Assembly (NCBI RefSeq): GCF_042242105.1
Contig: NC_092012.1
Span: 28,310,978-28,374,977, forward strand
Origin: Pempheris klunzingeri
Taxonomy: Eukaryota; Chordata; Actinopteri; Acropomatiformes; Pempheridae
Reading direction: 5' to 3'
Length of the DNA: 64,000 nucleotides
Position numbers and translations under genes: made by a program
Part shown: one piece after another, positions 24,056 through 35,954 of the stretch
Numbering within the stretch: the stretch's first letter is position 1
Layout of the letters: each line of letters starts with the position of its first letter
The notes under the pieces: generated by a model
What the model was told of the DNA's origin: nothing
The model's database searches: none
What the model saw: the letters and a program-made list of their open reading frames with translations, nothing else

Positions 24056-24940
24056 GTCTACTACGTGGATGACATCAATCTGTATGCCAGTAATGAGCAA
24101 GACATCGACTCACTGATCCACATCACCAGGATCTACAGCAATGACTAGATAAGTGTGATCAGATGGTATCAAAGCGAAAGTAGATGATCAGAACCAAGGG
24201 GGCTGAACTACCAGGAGGCAGCATTGCAGATGTTCAGGACAGCTACAAATACCTTCTGATCTTGCAGGCCAATGAGAACCATGAGGATGCCCTAAAGAAG
24301 TCAGCTCCAGCCAAATACCTACAAAGAGAAAGGCAGGTAATGAAAAGTCAGCTCAATGTGAAGAACAAGGTCCAAGCCATCAACAGGTACGCCCTACCAG
24401 TCATCAGATACCCTGCTAATAAGCTGGCCAAAGGAGGAGAGGCCAGAATATAAAGACACGAAAGCTCCTCACAATGAATGGAGGGTTTCAGGTTCAGCAC
24501 CCTGACACTGTACACTAAGTGGGGCGAGGGAGGCCAAGGACTGGTGAGCATGAGAGCCACTGTGTAGGACGTGCATCATCATCAGATAGAGGAAGTGGCG
24601 AATAGCAAGAAATCTTGGCAGTAGCTGGAAAAAGGCTGAAAAGAGCACTAATCATTGCAGCACAAGAGCAGGTACTTAGTACAAGATCAATAAAGCCACA
24701 GCAGAAAGGACACCAGGTGTAGGCTGTGCAAAGATCTTCTGAAACAATCCAGCGCGTAATATCAGGGTGTAAAATGCAGGCAGGAACAGAGTACACGGGA
24801 TGCCATAACCAAGTGGCTGGCATTGTGTACAGGAATATCTGCACTGAGCATGGGCTGGAAGTCCCAGGGAGATACCTCCCAAGTGGTTGAAAGTAACCAA
24901 GCTAAGATCCTTTGGGCAGATATGCTATGGTTGGGTCTGT
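24056..24940 (+). pseudogene. Decayed R4/Dong-type LINE: RT catalytic core to zinc-finger region
   Basis: The plus strand reads YYVDDINLYASNEQDIDSLIH (the YxDD-type RT active site), then a stop, then ADVQDSYKYL, KYLQRERQV, KNKVQAINRYALPVIRYP and HGGF. Further on is CRRC-like/ISGCKMQAGTEY followed by HNQVAGIVYRNICTEHGLEVP. The order RT, thumb, CCHC-like finger is that of LINEs with a C-terminal restriction-like endonuclease (R2/R4 group). That endonuclease domain is missing or unrecognisable after 24940. The clade is by recall. Confidence 0.65.
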
Positions 24941-25885
24941 AAAGCATCCTGCAGAGACTGGGGAGAAAGAGAGTTTGAAGAGGGGGAAGTGCAACATCAT
25001 GATGCCAGAACCTCACTTTCTAGGGATGCCTTCTGATATGCATCTAAGCCAGGCTCAACAGTGGCTCACTGTCTCATTTGATCCAGGAGGTGTAGGGATC
25101 TCAAAAACCTTGTGTCCTTAATAACTCCTTATTAAGGACACATATGTCCCTGAATTGGCTCGGTCACTACTTGGTTTCACCTACATATCCATCAACTTAA
25201 TAGATTTTTAACTGCAATAGAGTTTATCACTTTCTCCACTCTCCTCCCTGCATTTGGTCGATATCTTTCTTTATGTCTGCATAGTGGCTACCAGAATGGG
25301 TGGTGACTTAACTTTGTTCCCCCAGCAGGTAACTTTAACTCTGCCATCTCACCAATGAGAGACCAAATGCAAAGAAATGATCTGAAACACAATTTATGAC
25401 TGAACAGTTAAAAATGATGCTAGAAATAGCTAACCGCATAATTTTCTCTCACATTCACAGTATGGGGAAAGTTTCGGAGGGTAGGGTGATGCTCTATTTT
25501 ACCATGTTATAGAAAATAACTCATAATAAAGCAAGGGCAGGGAACTGTATCCTTTGGAATTAACAATCAATTTCCTTCTGAGATGAACACGAGGGGAAAC
25601 ATTCTAAATCCAATTATGTAGGAGCACAGGAGACTCAATGATTGTTGGGTGCGTATTAAGTTGTACATAAACAACCATTTGTTTGATCCATACCATTGAT
25701 ACAAAGGATATAATGAGAATAAAAGTGTTGAGGTTTGCTGAGACTTGTGACTTAAATTGGATGATTACAAGTGCAACAAGATTTTTCACCAGAAACCAGG
25801 AGAAATCTAAGGTATGTACTGATCTGATTTTAGTTGTTACAACACATTCAAAATTTGACTCAGATAGGCAGAATTATAAAAAGCT
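24941..25885. other. Unassigned non-coding stretch
   Basis: Nothing recognised. Confidence 0.45.
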
Positions 25886-26225
25886 CCATAATCCATCCAT
25901 ACATACATCCCTCCATCCATCCATCCATCCAGCCATCCAGCCATCCATTATCTTTACAGTTTATCCTAAAGGGTCGCGGGGGGCTGGAGCCAATCCCAGC
26001 TGCCATTGGGCAAGAGGCACCCTGGAATGGTCACCAGTCAATCACAGGGCCGACACATAGAGACAGACAACCATTCACACACATACTTACAGGCAATTTA
26101 GAGTCAGCAATTAATCTAATGTGCATGTCTTTGAAAGGAAGGAGGAAGCCGGAGTACCCGGAGAGAAACCACACAAGCACGGGAATAACATGCAAACTCT
26201 CCAGGCTCCAGGTTCAACATCACAT
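25886..26225 (-). mobile_element. RTE/Expander-like LINE 3' tail with (ATGG)n end
   Basis: A (CATC)n tract (25890-25950) is followed by GGGTCGCGGGGGGCTGGAGCC, AATCACAGGGCCGACACATAGAG, GCAATTTAGAGTCA and GGAGGAAGCCGGAGTACCCGGAG. This is a very common fish repeat whose minus-strand tail is an ATGG array. It is non-coding. The clade name is from memory. Confidence 0.65.
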
Positions 26226-26689
26226 CATGCTGCCCAGCTTCATGATTATAGACTTGAATTAGGAGTAATAAGATATGAAATATAAGGAAGCTGTCTGAGC
26301 TTCTTTATCTACTGTTGAGGTTGACAGGCACATTCTAAGAAAACCGAATAATGTGGCATATCGTTTTGCACATTGCATTGTTACTAAAGTGAACATGCTG
26401 AGAGAAAAAGGTTGAACACTCATGTTCTATGAAAACGATTGTGCAGTCTATTCATGATAAAATTAATTGATGATAATATCATGAGGGGCAGAACTTTCTC
26501 TGTGGCTCTTTCACAAGTGTGTAAGGAGGTGGTGCAATTGTTGGAGGAACCCATTAATGGAAAAACAGTTGGCTATTATTCAGTGGACAACAAATGACTT
26601 TGTTTGGCTGCTCAGCAAATGGCAACTCCATTAACTTTCCTGTTTAATTAGTTGCTTCAACAAAAGCATGTCCCAAAGAGTTCTATTCT

Positions 26690-27085
26690 GTTTCTAAAGA
26701 TAATAAGCAAAGTTTGACAGTGGACAATAGTTGGCCTACAACCATTCTCCCTGCAATTGATAAACTGTTGGAAACAACAGTGAGTAAACAAATCATGCAT
26801 TATATGGAAAAATGATTATTTCCTCAATATTCATAAACATGCATACAGAAGTGGACATTCTGCTGCTACAAACTCTTGTGGATATGACTGATCAGTGGCT
26901 GAGACAGACAGACAAGGGCAATATAATGAGGACTGCTGTTTTTCGGAAAATGTCATCAATTCTTAACTTCTCTGGAAATGCCCCGTAAGAGGTTACTCAG
27001 AGCAGCTCAACTAAAATTACAAGCAGTCACAGCCATTGTTACATTCCTCAGTTCGAAAAGTATGATGACTTTTTAGTGAATGACA
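26690..27085 (+). pseudogene. Decayed LINE reverse-transcriptase fragment
   Basis: Broken plus-strand frames read SWPTTILPAIDKLLETTVSKQIM and, later, a DQWLRQTD-like stretch. This corresponds to the RT region usually written NYRPISLLPxLSKxLExxVxxQ, with the ...TDDWLRxID helix downstream. Many stops are present. Confidence 0.5.
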
Positions 27086-27170
27086 TAGCTAGAGTAGGTA
27101 CAGATAGTGATGTACTTCTGAAATTCACTTCTAAAGGGGGATCAACGCAATGCAGTCAGAAATAGTCATA

Positions 27171-27404
27171 GTATGTATTTGCATAGTGCCTTTCTAGTCA
27201 TTTTGACCTCTCAAAGTGCTTTTACATTACATCCTCATTCACCCATTCACACAGGAGGAATCTAAATTGGAGACTATTCTTTCACACATGTTGGGATTCA
27301 GTGACTTGCCCAAGTGTCATGTCCAAGGACATTTCGACATGCTGACTCACAGGAGCCGGGGATCGAACCACCGACCCACTCTACCTCTGAGCCACAGCCA
27401 CCCC
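27171..27404 (-). mobile_element. tRNA-derived SINE copy
   Basis: On the minus strand the head carries GGGTGGCTGTGGCTCAGAGG (A-box-like) and GGTTCGATCCCCGGCTCC (B-box). It then runs through GACATGACACTTGGGCAAGTCACTGAATCCC to the conserved end, here AAGCACTTTGAGAGGTCAAAATGACTAGAAAGGCAC. Other copies occur at 27765, 35773, 40049, 40764 and 50830. Confidence 0.7.
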
Positions 27405-27456
27405 ATGCTGCAAAAATTCTGGAGACATTGCTAAGCAATGGGGACATTTTGGAGCA

Positions 27457-27780
27457 ATGTCACTTGAGACAAATTTGTTTCAGGGATACAAGTCACTCAG
27501 GGTTGGTTCCAGCTTTGAAAATAATTCTCTCTTGACAGTGGAGGAGTTCAGGATTGTTCTTTGCTTGTACATAGATGATTTTAAGGTGGCTAAACCACTG
27601 GAAACCCTCAGAAAGAAACACAAACTGCACCGTAAATGTCACTCCTTTCTTCATTCCATTCAGCTTGCTCTGCTTTTCATGGCCAAAAACATTCAAGAAT
27701 GTGATGGTAAAATTCTACATCCTCTCAGACAGACATATGCAAGAGTTATTGCAGGATTCTATGTCGGCGGCTGTGGCTCC
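27457..27780 (+). pseudogene. Remnant of a multicopy, probably transposon-borne teleost ORF
   Basis: The frame includes ENNSLLTVEEFRIVLCLYIDDFKVAKPLETLRKKHKLH. I recall a highly repeated fish ORF with the pattern E-N...LxVxxYYDDxxVxNPLGxKxxxHK, followed by a GNLxxxYRSxLxxIQLA helix. Here the second part is shortened to SFLHSIQLALLF. The family is uncharacterised to my knowledge. The downstream part of this open frame (from about 27765) is SINE sequence, so the 144-codon ORF is a chimera and not a gene. Confidence 0.4.
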
Positions 27781-28032
27781 AATCAGAAGATCGGCTGTTT
27801 GATCCCCGGCTCCTCCAGTCCATATGTCAAAGTGTTCTCGGGCAAGACACTGAACCCCAACTTGCTCATGGAGCATTTCTTTGGTGTGTGAATGTGTATA
27901 ATAGAACAGTCTTGTCCAACTTAGATTCCACCTGTGTGAATTGGTGAATGTGGAAACAACCACATGTGTAAAAGCTCTTTGTGCAGTCAAAATGACGAGA
28001 AAGGCGGCATACAAGTACAGACCATTTACCAC
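27765..28032 (+). mobile_element. tRNA-derived SINE copy
   Basis: It has the head GGCGGCTGTGGCTCC and B-box-like TTTGATCCCCGGCTCC. It then runs GTGTTCTCGGGCAAGACACTGAACCCC...GTGTGTGAATGTGTA and ends AAAGCTCTTTGTGCAGTC...AAGGCGGCATACAAGTACAGACCATTTACC. It is inverted relative to the copy at 27171. Confidence 0.75.
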
Positions 28033-28035
28033 TGC

Positions 28036-31000
28036 TCAACAATATGGTGTGAGAGGAAGCTGCTGACTTAGTGAAAGCCTGGCTCCTGCTTCGCATCTCT
28101 TCAGTGTGTGAAGCTAGACCTTTAGCATGATCCTCTGTTCCAGATGTATTGGCCTTTTGCTTGAAGGCACAGATATCAAAGGGATACTTCTCACTTGAAT
28201 CCCTGAATGTTGCCATCAAACAGTTTCTGTAGTGGTTTATCATAAGAATTTTTCTTCCAAATGAACAGCTAGAGGAAATGGTTATGGAAATTGAATACTT
28301 CTCTGACATCTGATTGGTCGTCACATTGACAGGGATTAAACTTTTTCTTAAACTTTTAAAGATTTTCATGAACTTAAAAGATGTAATGAAATTGTCAGTG
28401 TCCACAAGGTTTACAGAGGAGTCGTTGTTCTATCTAGATTGCAAGATCTCAGAAGATCATTTCAGAAAGAATGAAAATTACAGCCAAAGTACCACTACAC
28501 TGAGCACTACGATCCATTGATTCAAACTTTTGGTCTATTATCTAATGTGTGGACGATGCATTCTGATGGAAACATTTTTCAAAAAAGTTCTGCTTGTAGC
28601 AGAACCACATTAATATTTGCCATTTTACTCTCTGCAGCCTAACAAAACACAGGCAAGTGACCTCACACACATCTTGGCCCCAGGGACTGTTTGACTTCAC
28701 AGTGGGGGGCTGAATAAAGCAACTATAATTAGCCTTGTCCGGGGCATTGGATCCACCTTGTGGTACTCTATGACCCATATTACCAAATTTTAAAGGAATT
28801 TGGTGATTTTATCTTAAATCTTGTTTCTCATTCTGATAAGATCTTCGTTATTGGTTGTTTCATTATTCATTTGATTTAGGTCTCCAACTCTCTAAGCCCG
28901 AGATCACTAATAGGCAGACCCAGACGTTGTCCTATCCAGACCTACACTAATAACTGATAAATTATTGAGAGATATTAAATATTGACGGAGCATTTCTATG
29001 TTAATGGCGCAGCTTTTCTAGCCTTTACACCACTGATTTATGAGCCCTTGAAACTCAAAGACTAGTTGCATAAAATGTAAATAATCTCTCATGGCGGGAC
29101 AAAAGAAAACAGTCAGAGAAAGAAGGAAGTCTGGGAAAAGTAATTTCACATGCCATGCTCTAAAAAGAGAAAAGCAGAATGCAAAAGCAGTTTTTAATCA
29201 AGGATGGACAGACTCTCATATGTTCATTCTTGCCACTGGCAGTTCAAAATCAGTATATCTCATATGTTCTCATACCCACTCAAATCTGATCTGAGGGCAC
29301 AGAAAATAATTTATCTAAGAGCCTGATATGATCAATCCACTGTATTTCATTTTTAAATGCAGCCCTTATTTTACTTTAAATGAGAAACGAACATTATTGG
29401 TTCGTGTATTGTTGACACAGTTTTAGCAAAAATGCCCACAATCAACTGATCAGTTAAAGATGGAAAGCGAGTGAGTGAGGAAGAGAGAGTGAAAAATCAG
29501 TGGCCACTGGACAATAGTGGTTTTAACATAGTTTAATGTGTTGTACAGGTGATGTTCTCCTGCTTTGCCTGCTGCACCTCCATCAGTGATCTTGGCTGAG
29601 CTGCAGGGTGATCAGCTGGAACCACTGTCCGTTTTGTCTCCGACCAAGCACATGTCCCGGTATGGGGGCAGTGGCCAGTTGGGGACTCCTCCTCGCCACC
29701 CCCTTGATTGGAATGGACTGGAATGCTGACTTGCCCACAAAGCAACCAACTTCCACTGGAAGCTCCCATGGCAGCTGGCTGCTGTCAGTCCTTGCCAGTC
29801 CTTCTGTCAGCTGCTCCCACCAGCCCCCCCGCCCCCCCCATCTGCCTGTCAGAAAGTTCCAATGTGTAATGCCTCCGGAGGATTCGGATAGGCATTACAG
29901 CGAGCTGCAGGATCCCTGCTCCTCCTGCGACAAACACTATGATGTTGTGTCTAATTCCTTTCCTGATCGAGAGGCTCAGGGACTTTGCAGGCTGGATTTT
30001 CATTCTTGCCCATGCTGTCAGCTCATCAGGATGCTTGAGTTTTATTGTTGGTCTGAGCTTATGTGCTTTTGTCTGTGTTTGAGTGCCTTTGTTTGTGCTT
30101 ATGCTTGTATGTTTTCTTTTAATATATTTTTTATATATGCCATCAACCTGTCAGGAACTCCAGATGAAAATTAGACTGGATGGATAAGTCTGGCACATTA
30201 ACATGATGTTTACATGATGACATGATTCATGTGCATTGACCTTTCTTAAATTAATCAATTAACAGAAAAAATGTGATGGTCTACAAAGTGCTACATTCTA
30301 AACATCATCATCCTTCCTACCTATCTTTGAGTTGCCAAAACACAACCTTGAAAACTGACATTTCCGTTGCCACAAGTGGATATAGTCAGGAGACAAATGA
30401 AACATATTACCAGGGTTTCACAGAAATGTTCATTATGAACATTTTGCATCTTCGGAGATACAAAGAAAAATGTAATCTGGACATCATTATATTTTTAATG
30501 AAAGATATTTGCATTTCCAATTAGATAGGATTAATTAAATTAAAAGTTGTTAAGGCTTAAACATGAAAAATAACATGATTATTTACTTTATTTGATTATT
30601 TATTTTGTTTGAAGTTTTGTTATAACCCCATACCTTCTTCCCTGTTACATATTTACAAAGTTGATTAAATGTAGGCCTGACATAATTATCAATGTAGCTT
30701 CAATTGCAATGGAAAATGTTCATTAATGACAAAAAAAAAAAAAAACATTTGTGATGTATTTTCTCTTTTGTATTATCAAATAATTTGTACTGTTAAAACC
30801 AACCGTGATGTCCTGCATCATTTGGAGTCAGCCTCCCTGCTGTCACCACATTTCATTGGCTGATGCCAAAAGATGATTGTCTGAATGCCTGTTGACAGAA
30901 ATGAACCTCAACAACCTTTCAATTTCAGCTTCATCATGTGATCGAAGCAGGATGAGCCCCAGCAGTGACACTATCACTCCCAAGGCAGAAAACCAATTTC

Positions 31001-32424
31001 TTTTCAGAGCTCAGCAAACCCAGATGCAATTTGATGAGGGGAGGATTTCTGAGAGTGAGTGTATGAGAGTTATTTACCTCTTTCTCAAATTATACTTTTC
31101 TGAAATTAACAATCATGTCAGCTTTTTTCTCTTCCTCTGTGGTTTCTGTCTCTCTTCTCTCTCACTCCACATCTCCTTTGTTACCAGCTGCCAGCCTCTG
31201 ACATGACTAAATGATTCAGAAAAACTGAAAAATATACAATATAGACTCATATTTTCTTCTTCGATTACATAACACAAGTACTTATGTTCTAATAAACTTT
31301 GATCATTTGATTGACGTTTCTTGGAAATTACTTGTTAGGTATTCGTTATTTCTCCAAATGATGTGAAAATGAATGTCCCACTGAAGACACTTACAAGGTG
31401 AGAGGTCCCTGAAGAGGACGCTACACTGATAACAGCAGCTGTTGACGGCTGTCATACTGCTGTGGTAACTTGGTCGTGTTTGGAGTAAAGCTGCACTTAC
31501 TAAGACAGCAGACTATGAATCATTTATTAATATAATACTATAAAAATGTACTATAAACCCATTTAATACCTGTCCATCAGTCTGTCCATTGGCCCAGACT
31601 GAAATAGGCTACCTATACTGTAGGCAGTGCTAGCAAGTGCTACCATGAAGTGTTGCTGCCCTGAACATTAACCCTATCAGCTGATCCGTGTCTTTTTATT
31701 TTCTATTTGCTTTCCATTTATTACAGTTTGTGCAGGAAAACATAAGTGTGTGATCTCCTCCACCAATTGCACACTTGATTGCTCCCATGGTTGGCGAGCA
31801 CACACGTCACAGTTTCGTCAATTTCCCGCACTGTCAACTCTCACACACCGACTGTGAGACTCACACAACTACCACTTTTGTCACGCTCTCACGAGATGTG
31901 TCCATTTTCTCATATAATGAAAAACAACAGTCAGGATTTTTGACACTTTGGCCAATGAAAGGTTCATCTTGGAAGTGGAAAACCACTGTTTTGAGTTTTT
32001 GTGTTTTCTATTCTTTGTGTTATGAATTTATAATCCATGGTTAATAACTAGAGAACACATTTTAGGGAATGTCTTTAGTTTTGCACATTTGGTCACAAAC
32101 CAAAGTATTGGACACGTTACTGGCCCAAGTTATTACAGTTCATCCTGAAGGAATGAAGGAATGTGAACCACATTTAAGCACAATCCATCCAATAGTTAGT
32201 GAGATATTTCAGTCTGGAACAAAACTAAAATCACTGACATGTCAGCAAAGCCACACGACTAGCATGGCTGCAAATTATCTGACACACAGTGAACCTGAGG
32301 GTTTTGGGGTCCCTGAGGATCTGGTGCTCTGGGACAGTTGCATGTTTTGCTCACTGGGCAATCCAAACCTAATCATCCGTAACTAGAGCTTCCCATAATG
32401 TGATTTAAACCAGGATGTTATATA
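28036..32424. other. Unassigned stretch without a supported gene
   Basis: The only sizeable frame is 29608-30174 (+, 188 codons). It is Cys-rich, begins in GC-rich sequence that includes a poly-C run, and ends in a hydrophobic low-complexity tail. I recognise no domain and no splice context, so it may be chance or an unknown repeat. The rest shows nothing. Confidence 0.4.
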
Positions 32425-33245
32425 CACAGTACTGTACAGTCTTAGACAGATGTGACAAAATGCTGTAAAGTAAGAATACTTTCAAAAACATAAAATGTAA
32501 TAGTGTATTTTTTATCAATTTACAAAATGCAAAGTGAGCGAACAGAAGAAAAATCTAAATCAAATCAATATTTGTGTGTGACCTCCATTTGCCTTCAAAC
32601 AGCATCAGTTCTTTTTGGCATTTGTTGTTTTTGTATCTTTGCACTTTTATGGTTTTGTTTCACTTTGCTTTGAATTTCGTTGTATTTATTTACAATGACA
32701 ATAAAAGGAATCTAATCTAATCTAATCTTCAGGTACACTTGCACACAGTTTTTGAAGGAACTCAGCAGGTCTTGGAGATCTTCTGTGGATGTCGGTTGCC
32801 TCAGATCCTTCTGTCTCTTCATGTGATCTCAGACAGACTGATGATGTTCGAGATCAGGACTCTGTGGGGGGGCCACACCATCACTTCCAGGACTCCTTGT
32901 TCTTCTTTACGCTGAAGATAGTTCCCAATGACACTGGCTGATTGTTTGGGGTTGTTGTCCTGCTGCAGAATAAATTTGGGGCCAATCAGACTCCTCCCTG
33001 ATGATATTGCATGATGGATGAGTATCTGCCTGTATTTCTCAACACTGAGGACACCATTAACTCTGACCTAATCCCAAACTTCATCACCCAGAACATAAGA
33101 AACCTCCACCAGCTTCACTGCTGCCTGCATACACTCATTATTGTTCCACTCTCCAGCCCTTCAGTGAACAAACTGCCTTCTTCTACAGCCAAATATTTCA
33201 GATTTTGACTATTCAGTCCAGAGCACCTGCTGGCATTTTTCCTGC
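32425..33245 (-). mobile_element. Second, different Tc1-like transposon remnant
   Basis: The left end CAGTACTGTACAGTCTTAGACA and following AAATGCTGTAAAGTAAGAAT resemble the terminus of a common fish Tc1 family. On the minus strand 32950-32730 reads QQDNNPKQSAS and VMVWPPQSPDLEH, matching the Tc1 QxDNDPKHT...WPxQSPDLNP catalytic region, followed by the LLSSFKNCVQVYLK end. Stops are present and the N-terminal half is not readable. It is split by the LINE tail at 32619-32729. Confidence 0.7.
32619..32729 (+). mobile_element. 5'-truncated LINE tail nested in the Tc1 element
   Basis: It reads TTGCACTTTTATGG...TTTGAATTTCGTTGTATTT then ACAATGACAATAAAAGGAAT ending in (CTAAT)n. This is a typical LINE 3' UTR with a microsatellite tail. 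The Tc1 sequence resumes at once with TTCAGGTACACTTGCACACAG. The possible duplication is only about 3 bp (CTT). Confidence 0.65.
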
Positions 33246-35430
33246 CTTTGTTGGTACATTACAGCCACCTTTTAGTCAACAGTGGAATTGTGTGAAGCCA
33301 TTGACAGAAAGTAAATACTGAGCTATGATCACACATATAAATCCAGTGATGATAGAGAAGAAAGCCACGCTCTCAGTAGCTGCTATCTCAGCTTTTGACT
33401 GTACTTAATTTCGTGTGATTTGTTTGCTAAGCTACCTTGAAATTACACACTTAAATAGTAAATTGATTTATTATATTAAAGGCAACATAAATATTAATAG
33501 AATTCAGATAGACAGACACCAAGAAAAACAAAGATACTAAATGAAAGTATTTTTTTTCAACAGTTAGTAGTAAATCATTGTAATTAAAATGTACCAAGGC
33601 ACTAAAAGAGTAAAAGAGATTTTTAATATCAATGAATGACTTCTCTAGGTAAAATAAAGTTCTACTGCAGAGTGCATTCTCATAGAGCTTTTCAGATTTC
33701 TTCATTTTCCTGTATGCACATTACATAATCGAAACCAACTGTGAATTACCATGTGGAATGGCATTAGGACACAACTTGTCATAGCTGAAAAAAATTATTG
33801 TTTGTTCATATGATTCTCTTTCTTTGCTTTTAGTTGTCTAAGCTGACAAAGCTTGATATGTTAGATATGTATAGATATGCTGGAGCAAACCAAAACAAAT
33901 ACACCAAAATTATTTCTAATGGAAGCGGACACATGAAGGCCTTTGTGGTCAAAAGGTTCATTGTCCTGGAAAACTTTTTCCAGAGCTTTCACAGTTGATG
34001 ATGAATGTAGGGACAATCCATTTTTATGAGGCAGCAGCACGAAGAACAATAAAACCTCATTGGTGCAGCAACTCAAAGTGTCCAGTAGAGTGAGCTGAAA
34101 CACTGATTACTGACTGACTGTCGTGATTAACTCCATTCTCAGTGCTGGTCAGGAATGTATGAGAGCAAATCACTGGTGTAAACGAACACAGACCATAATC
34201 TCTGTTACACATCAGCTATAACCTGGTTATTATCATATTTAGAATTTTTAAGCTACAGACAGCACATATAAATACATTTGTCCTCGTGATTCCTTCAGTG
34301 ACACAGAGGTCATTCACCTCTGCATGAAAATAAAACCCTTTAACAAGCACACATAACAGCGCTCCCAGTGTGTTCAAGCTTTTGACCGATGAGTCACATA
34401 CTCTCACAAACAGAAAAGACAAGGTTACTTCCAGGCTGTCTAAACAGTAACCGAGCAACGGGGTCAAAGACCTGAAATTTAATGATCTGAACTTTGTTTC
34501 AAAAGCTCTGTGGCTCCTTTGTGAAAGTAAGTCTCTATTTTAATCACCTGTAGATGTACAAATACATGATCAACTCACACAGGGCAGATATGAGACCATT
34601 AAACAGCTTTACAACACTCACATTAGCACATAATGTCATGCCCAGTGTACTGTGTGCTTATGTCACATTTAGTGTTGAGAATTAAAGCAGAGTAAGGAAA
34701 TTATCTGTAGGCTCCTCCCCGTGAGCTCTGGAAAGCTGTTTTTTTTTTTTTTGCATCTTTCTGTCTGCTGAACAGTCAGACTTATCTCGGCCAGAGACTG
34801 CACATCATAGAAGTAAGTACAGGCACAAATAACTAACTCTGTTGATGTATATACCAAAAATACACATGACCACACAGCAATATGATGATTCAAACGATGA
34901 GTTTTGGCTGGTAAATAGTATTCATGTTTTTTGTATTTTTTGTAAAGGAGTTTCTGGAGGGTGGAATTCTTTTCAGTCGCAGCTCGTTAAACTTTTTTTT
35001 AACGGGCTTTGTATCATTTCAGTGTGGGTAGTGTATGCAAATAAACAATATTTAACTTTCCTCTGTGAGCTCCCCAGAGCTCCCTACTTTGTTTACCAGA
35101 TTTATGGATCTATGTTGTTCGACTGAATAACTGACTCAACAATAAAAAATATTATTGTCAAGTCAGCTATTCATTCAAGCAACAGCCCTATAGCATAGAG
35201 AGACAGGAAAGTGGGAGTGAGAGGGGGAGAGAGAGAGATAGACAGATAGAGAGGATGACATGCAGCCGGGGCCGGATTTGAAACCACGTTTGCTGTGGTA
35301 AGAATTCTGCCTTTATGGTGAGCTACAAGGATTCTCCTCTTAGCAGCTGTTTTAAATGCTTTACATTCATTGGAAAATACCTAAAAGTGGGCAACTAGAG
35401 TGACTAAAGTCAATTTTTAATAAATCAAAC

Positions 35431-35491
<61 letters not shown>

Positions 35492-35772
35492 TTTTATGGA
35501 TGTAGAGTTAACTGGCCTGTGAAATGAGGCTCTCTCTTTTAGCCTGTTCCCTGATTCCTAAAATCTTTGCTTTTTTAATTTTTTTTTATTTCTTGCTACT
35601 TTTTTTTCTTTGGTGAAATAAAATGTACCAGATTGTGGACAAGGCTCAGATCTTCAGCTGTAACAGAGAGAGTGGTGTGTCATCTGCATAACGCCCAATA
35701 GAAATGGCATAATGTACAGACAGAAAAGAATTAAGACCAGGACTGCGCCTTGGGGTACACAACAAATATTTA
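33246..35772. other. Unassigned stretch with a GATA repeat, upstream of the SLC51B-like gene
   Basis: No gene was recognised. Non-coding 5' exons of the SLC51B-like gene probably lie somewhere here, because its first coding exon is preceded by a splice acceptor, but I cannot place them. A degraded repeat echoing 7560-7690 is at about 35650-35765. Confidence 0.4.
35431..35491. repeat. (GATA)n microsatellite, about 15 units
   Basis: A perfect TAGA/GATA tetranucleotide run of about 60 bp. Confidence 0.95.
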
Positions 35773-35915
35773 GGGGCAGCTGTGGCTCGGAGGTAGAGTC
35801 ATAGAGTGGGCCGTCCCTCAATTGGAAGTTCGGTGGTTCAGTCCACGACTCCTATGAGTTAGCACGTCGAAGTGTTCTTGGGTAAGACAGCGAACCCCAT
35901 AGCTTCAGTGTGTGA
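35773..35915 (+). mobile_element. SINE head just upstream of the first SLC51B-like coding exon
   Basis: It has the head GGGGCAGCTGTGGCTCGGAGG, B-box-like GGTGGTTCAGTCC and body CACGTCGAAGTGTTCTTGGG. It is truncated after GCTTCAGTGTGTGAA. It ends only about 40 bp before the acceptor at 35952. Confidence 0.7.
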
Positions 35916-35954
35916 ACACCTTCCTCATGTCACTGCTTTTCATTCTTTGCAGAT

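Noticed and set aside
24056..24940. Active non-LTR element
   Set aside because: A stop codon follows shortly after the RT motif, and the endonuclease end is missing.
27457..27891. 144-codon frame taken as one protein
   Set aside because: Its last third is SINE sequence, so the frame is a chance fusion of a repeat-ORF remnant and a SINE.
29608..30174. 188-codon plus-strand frame
   Set aside because: No recognisable domain, low-complexity hydrophobic end and no splice context. It is left as unassigned, not called a gene.
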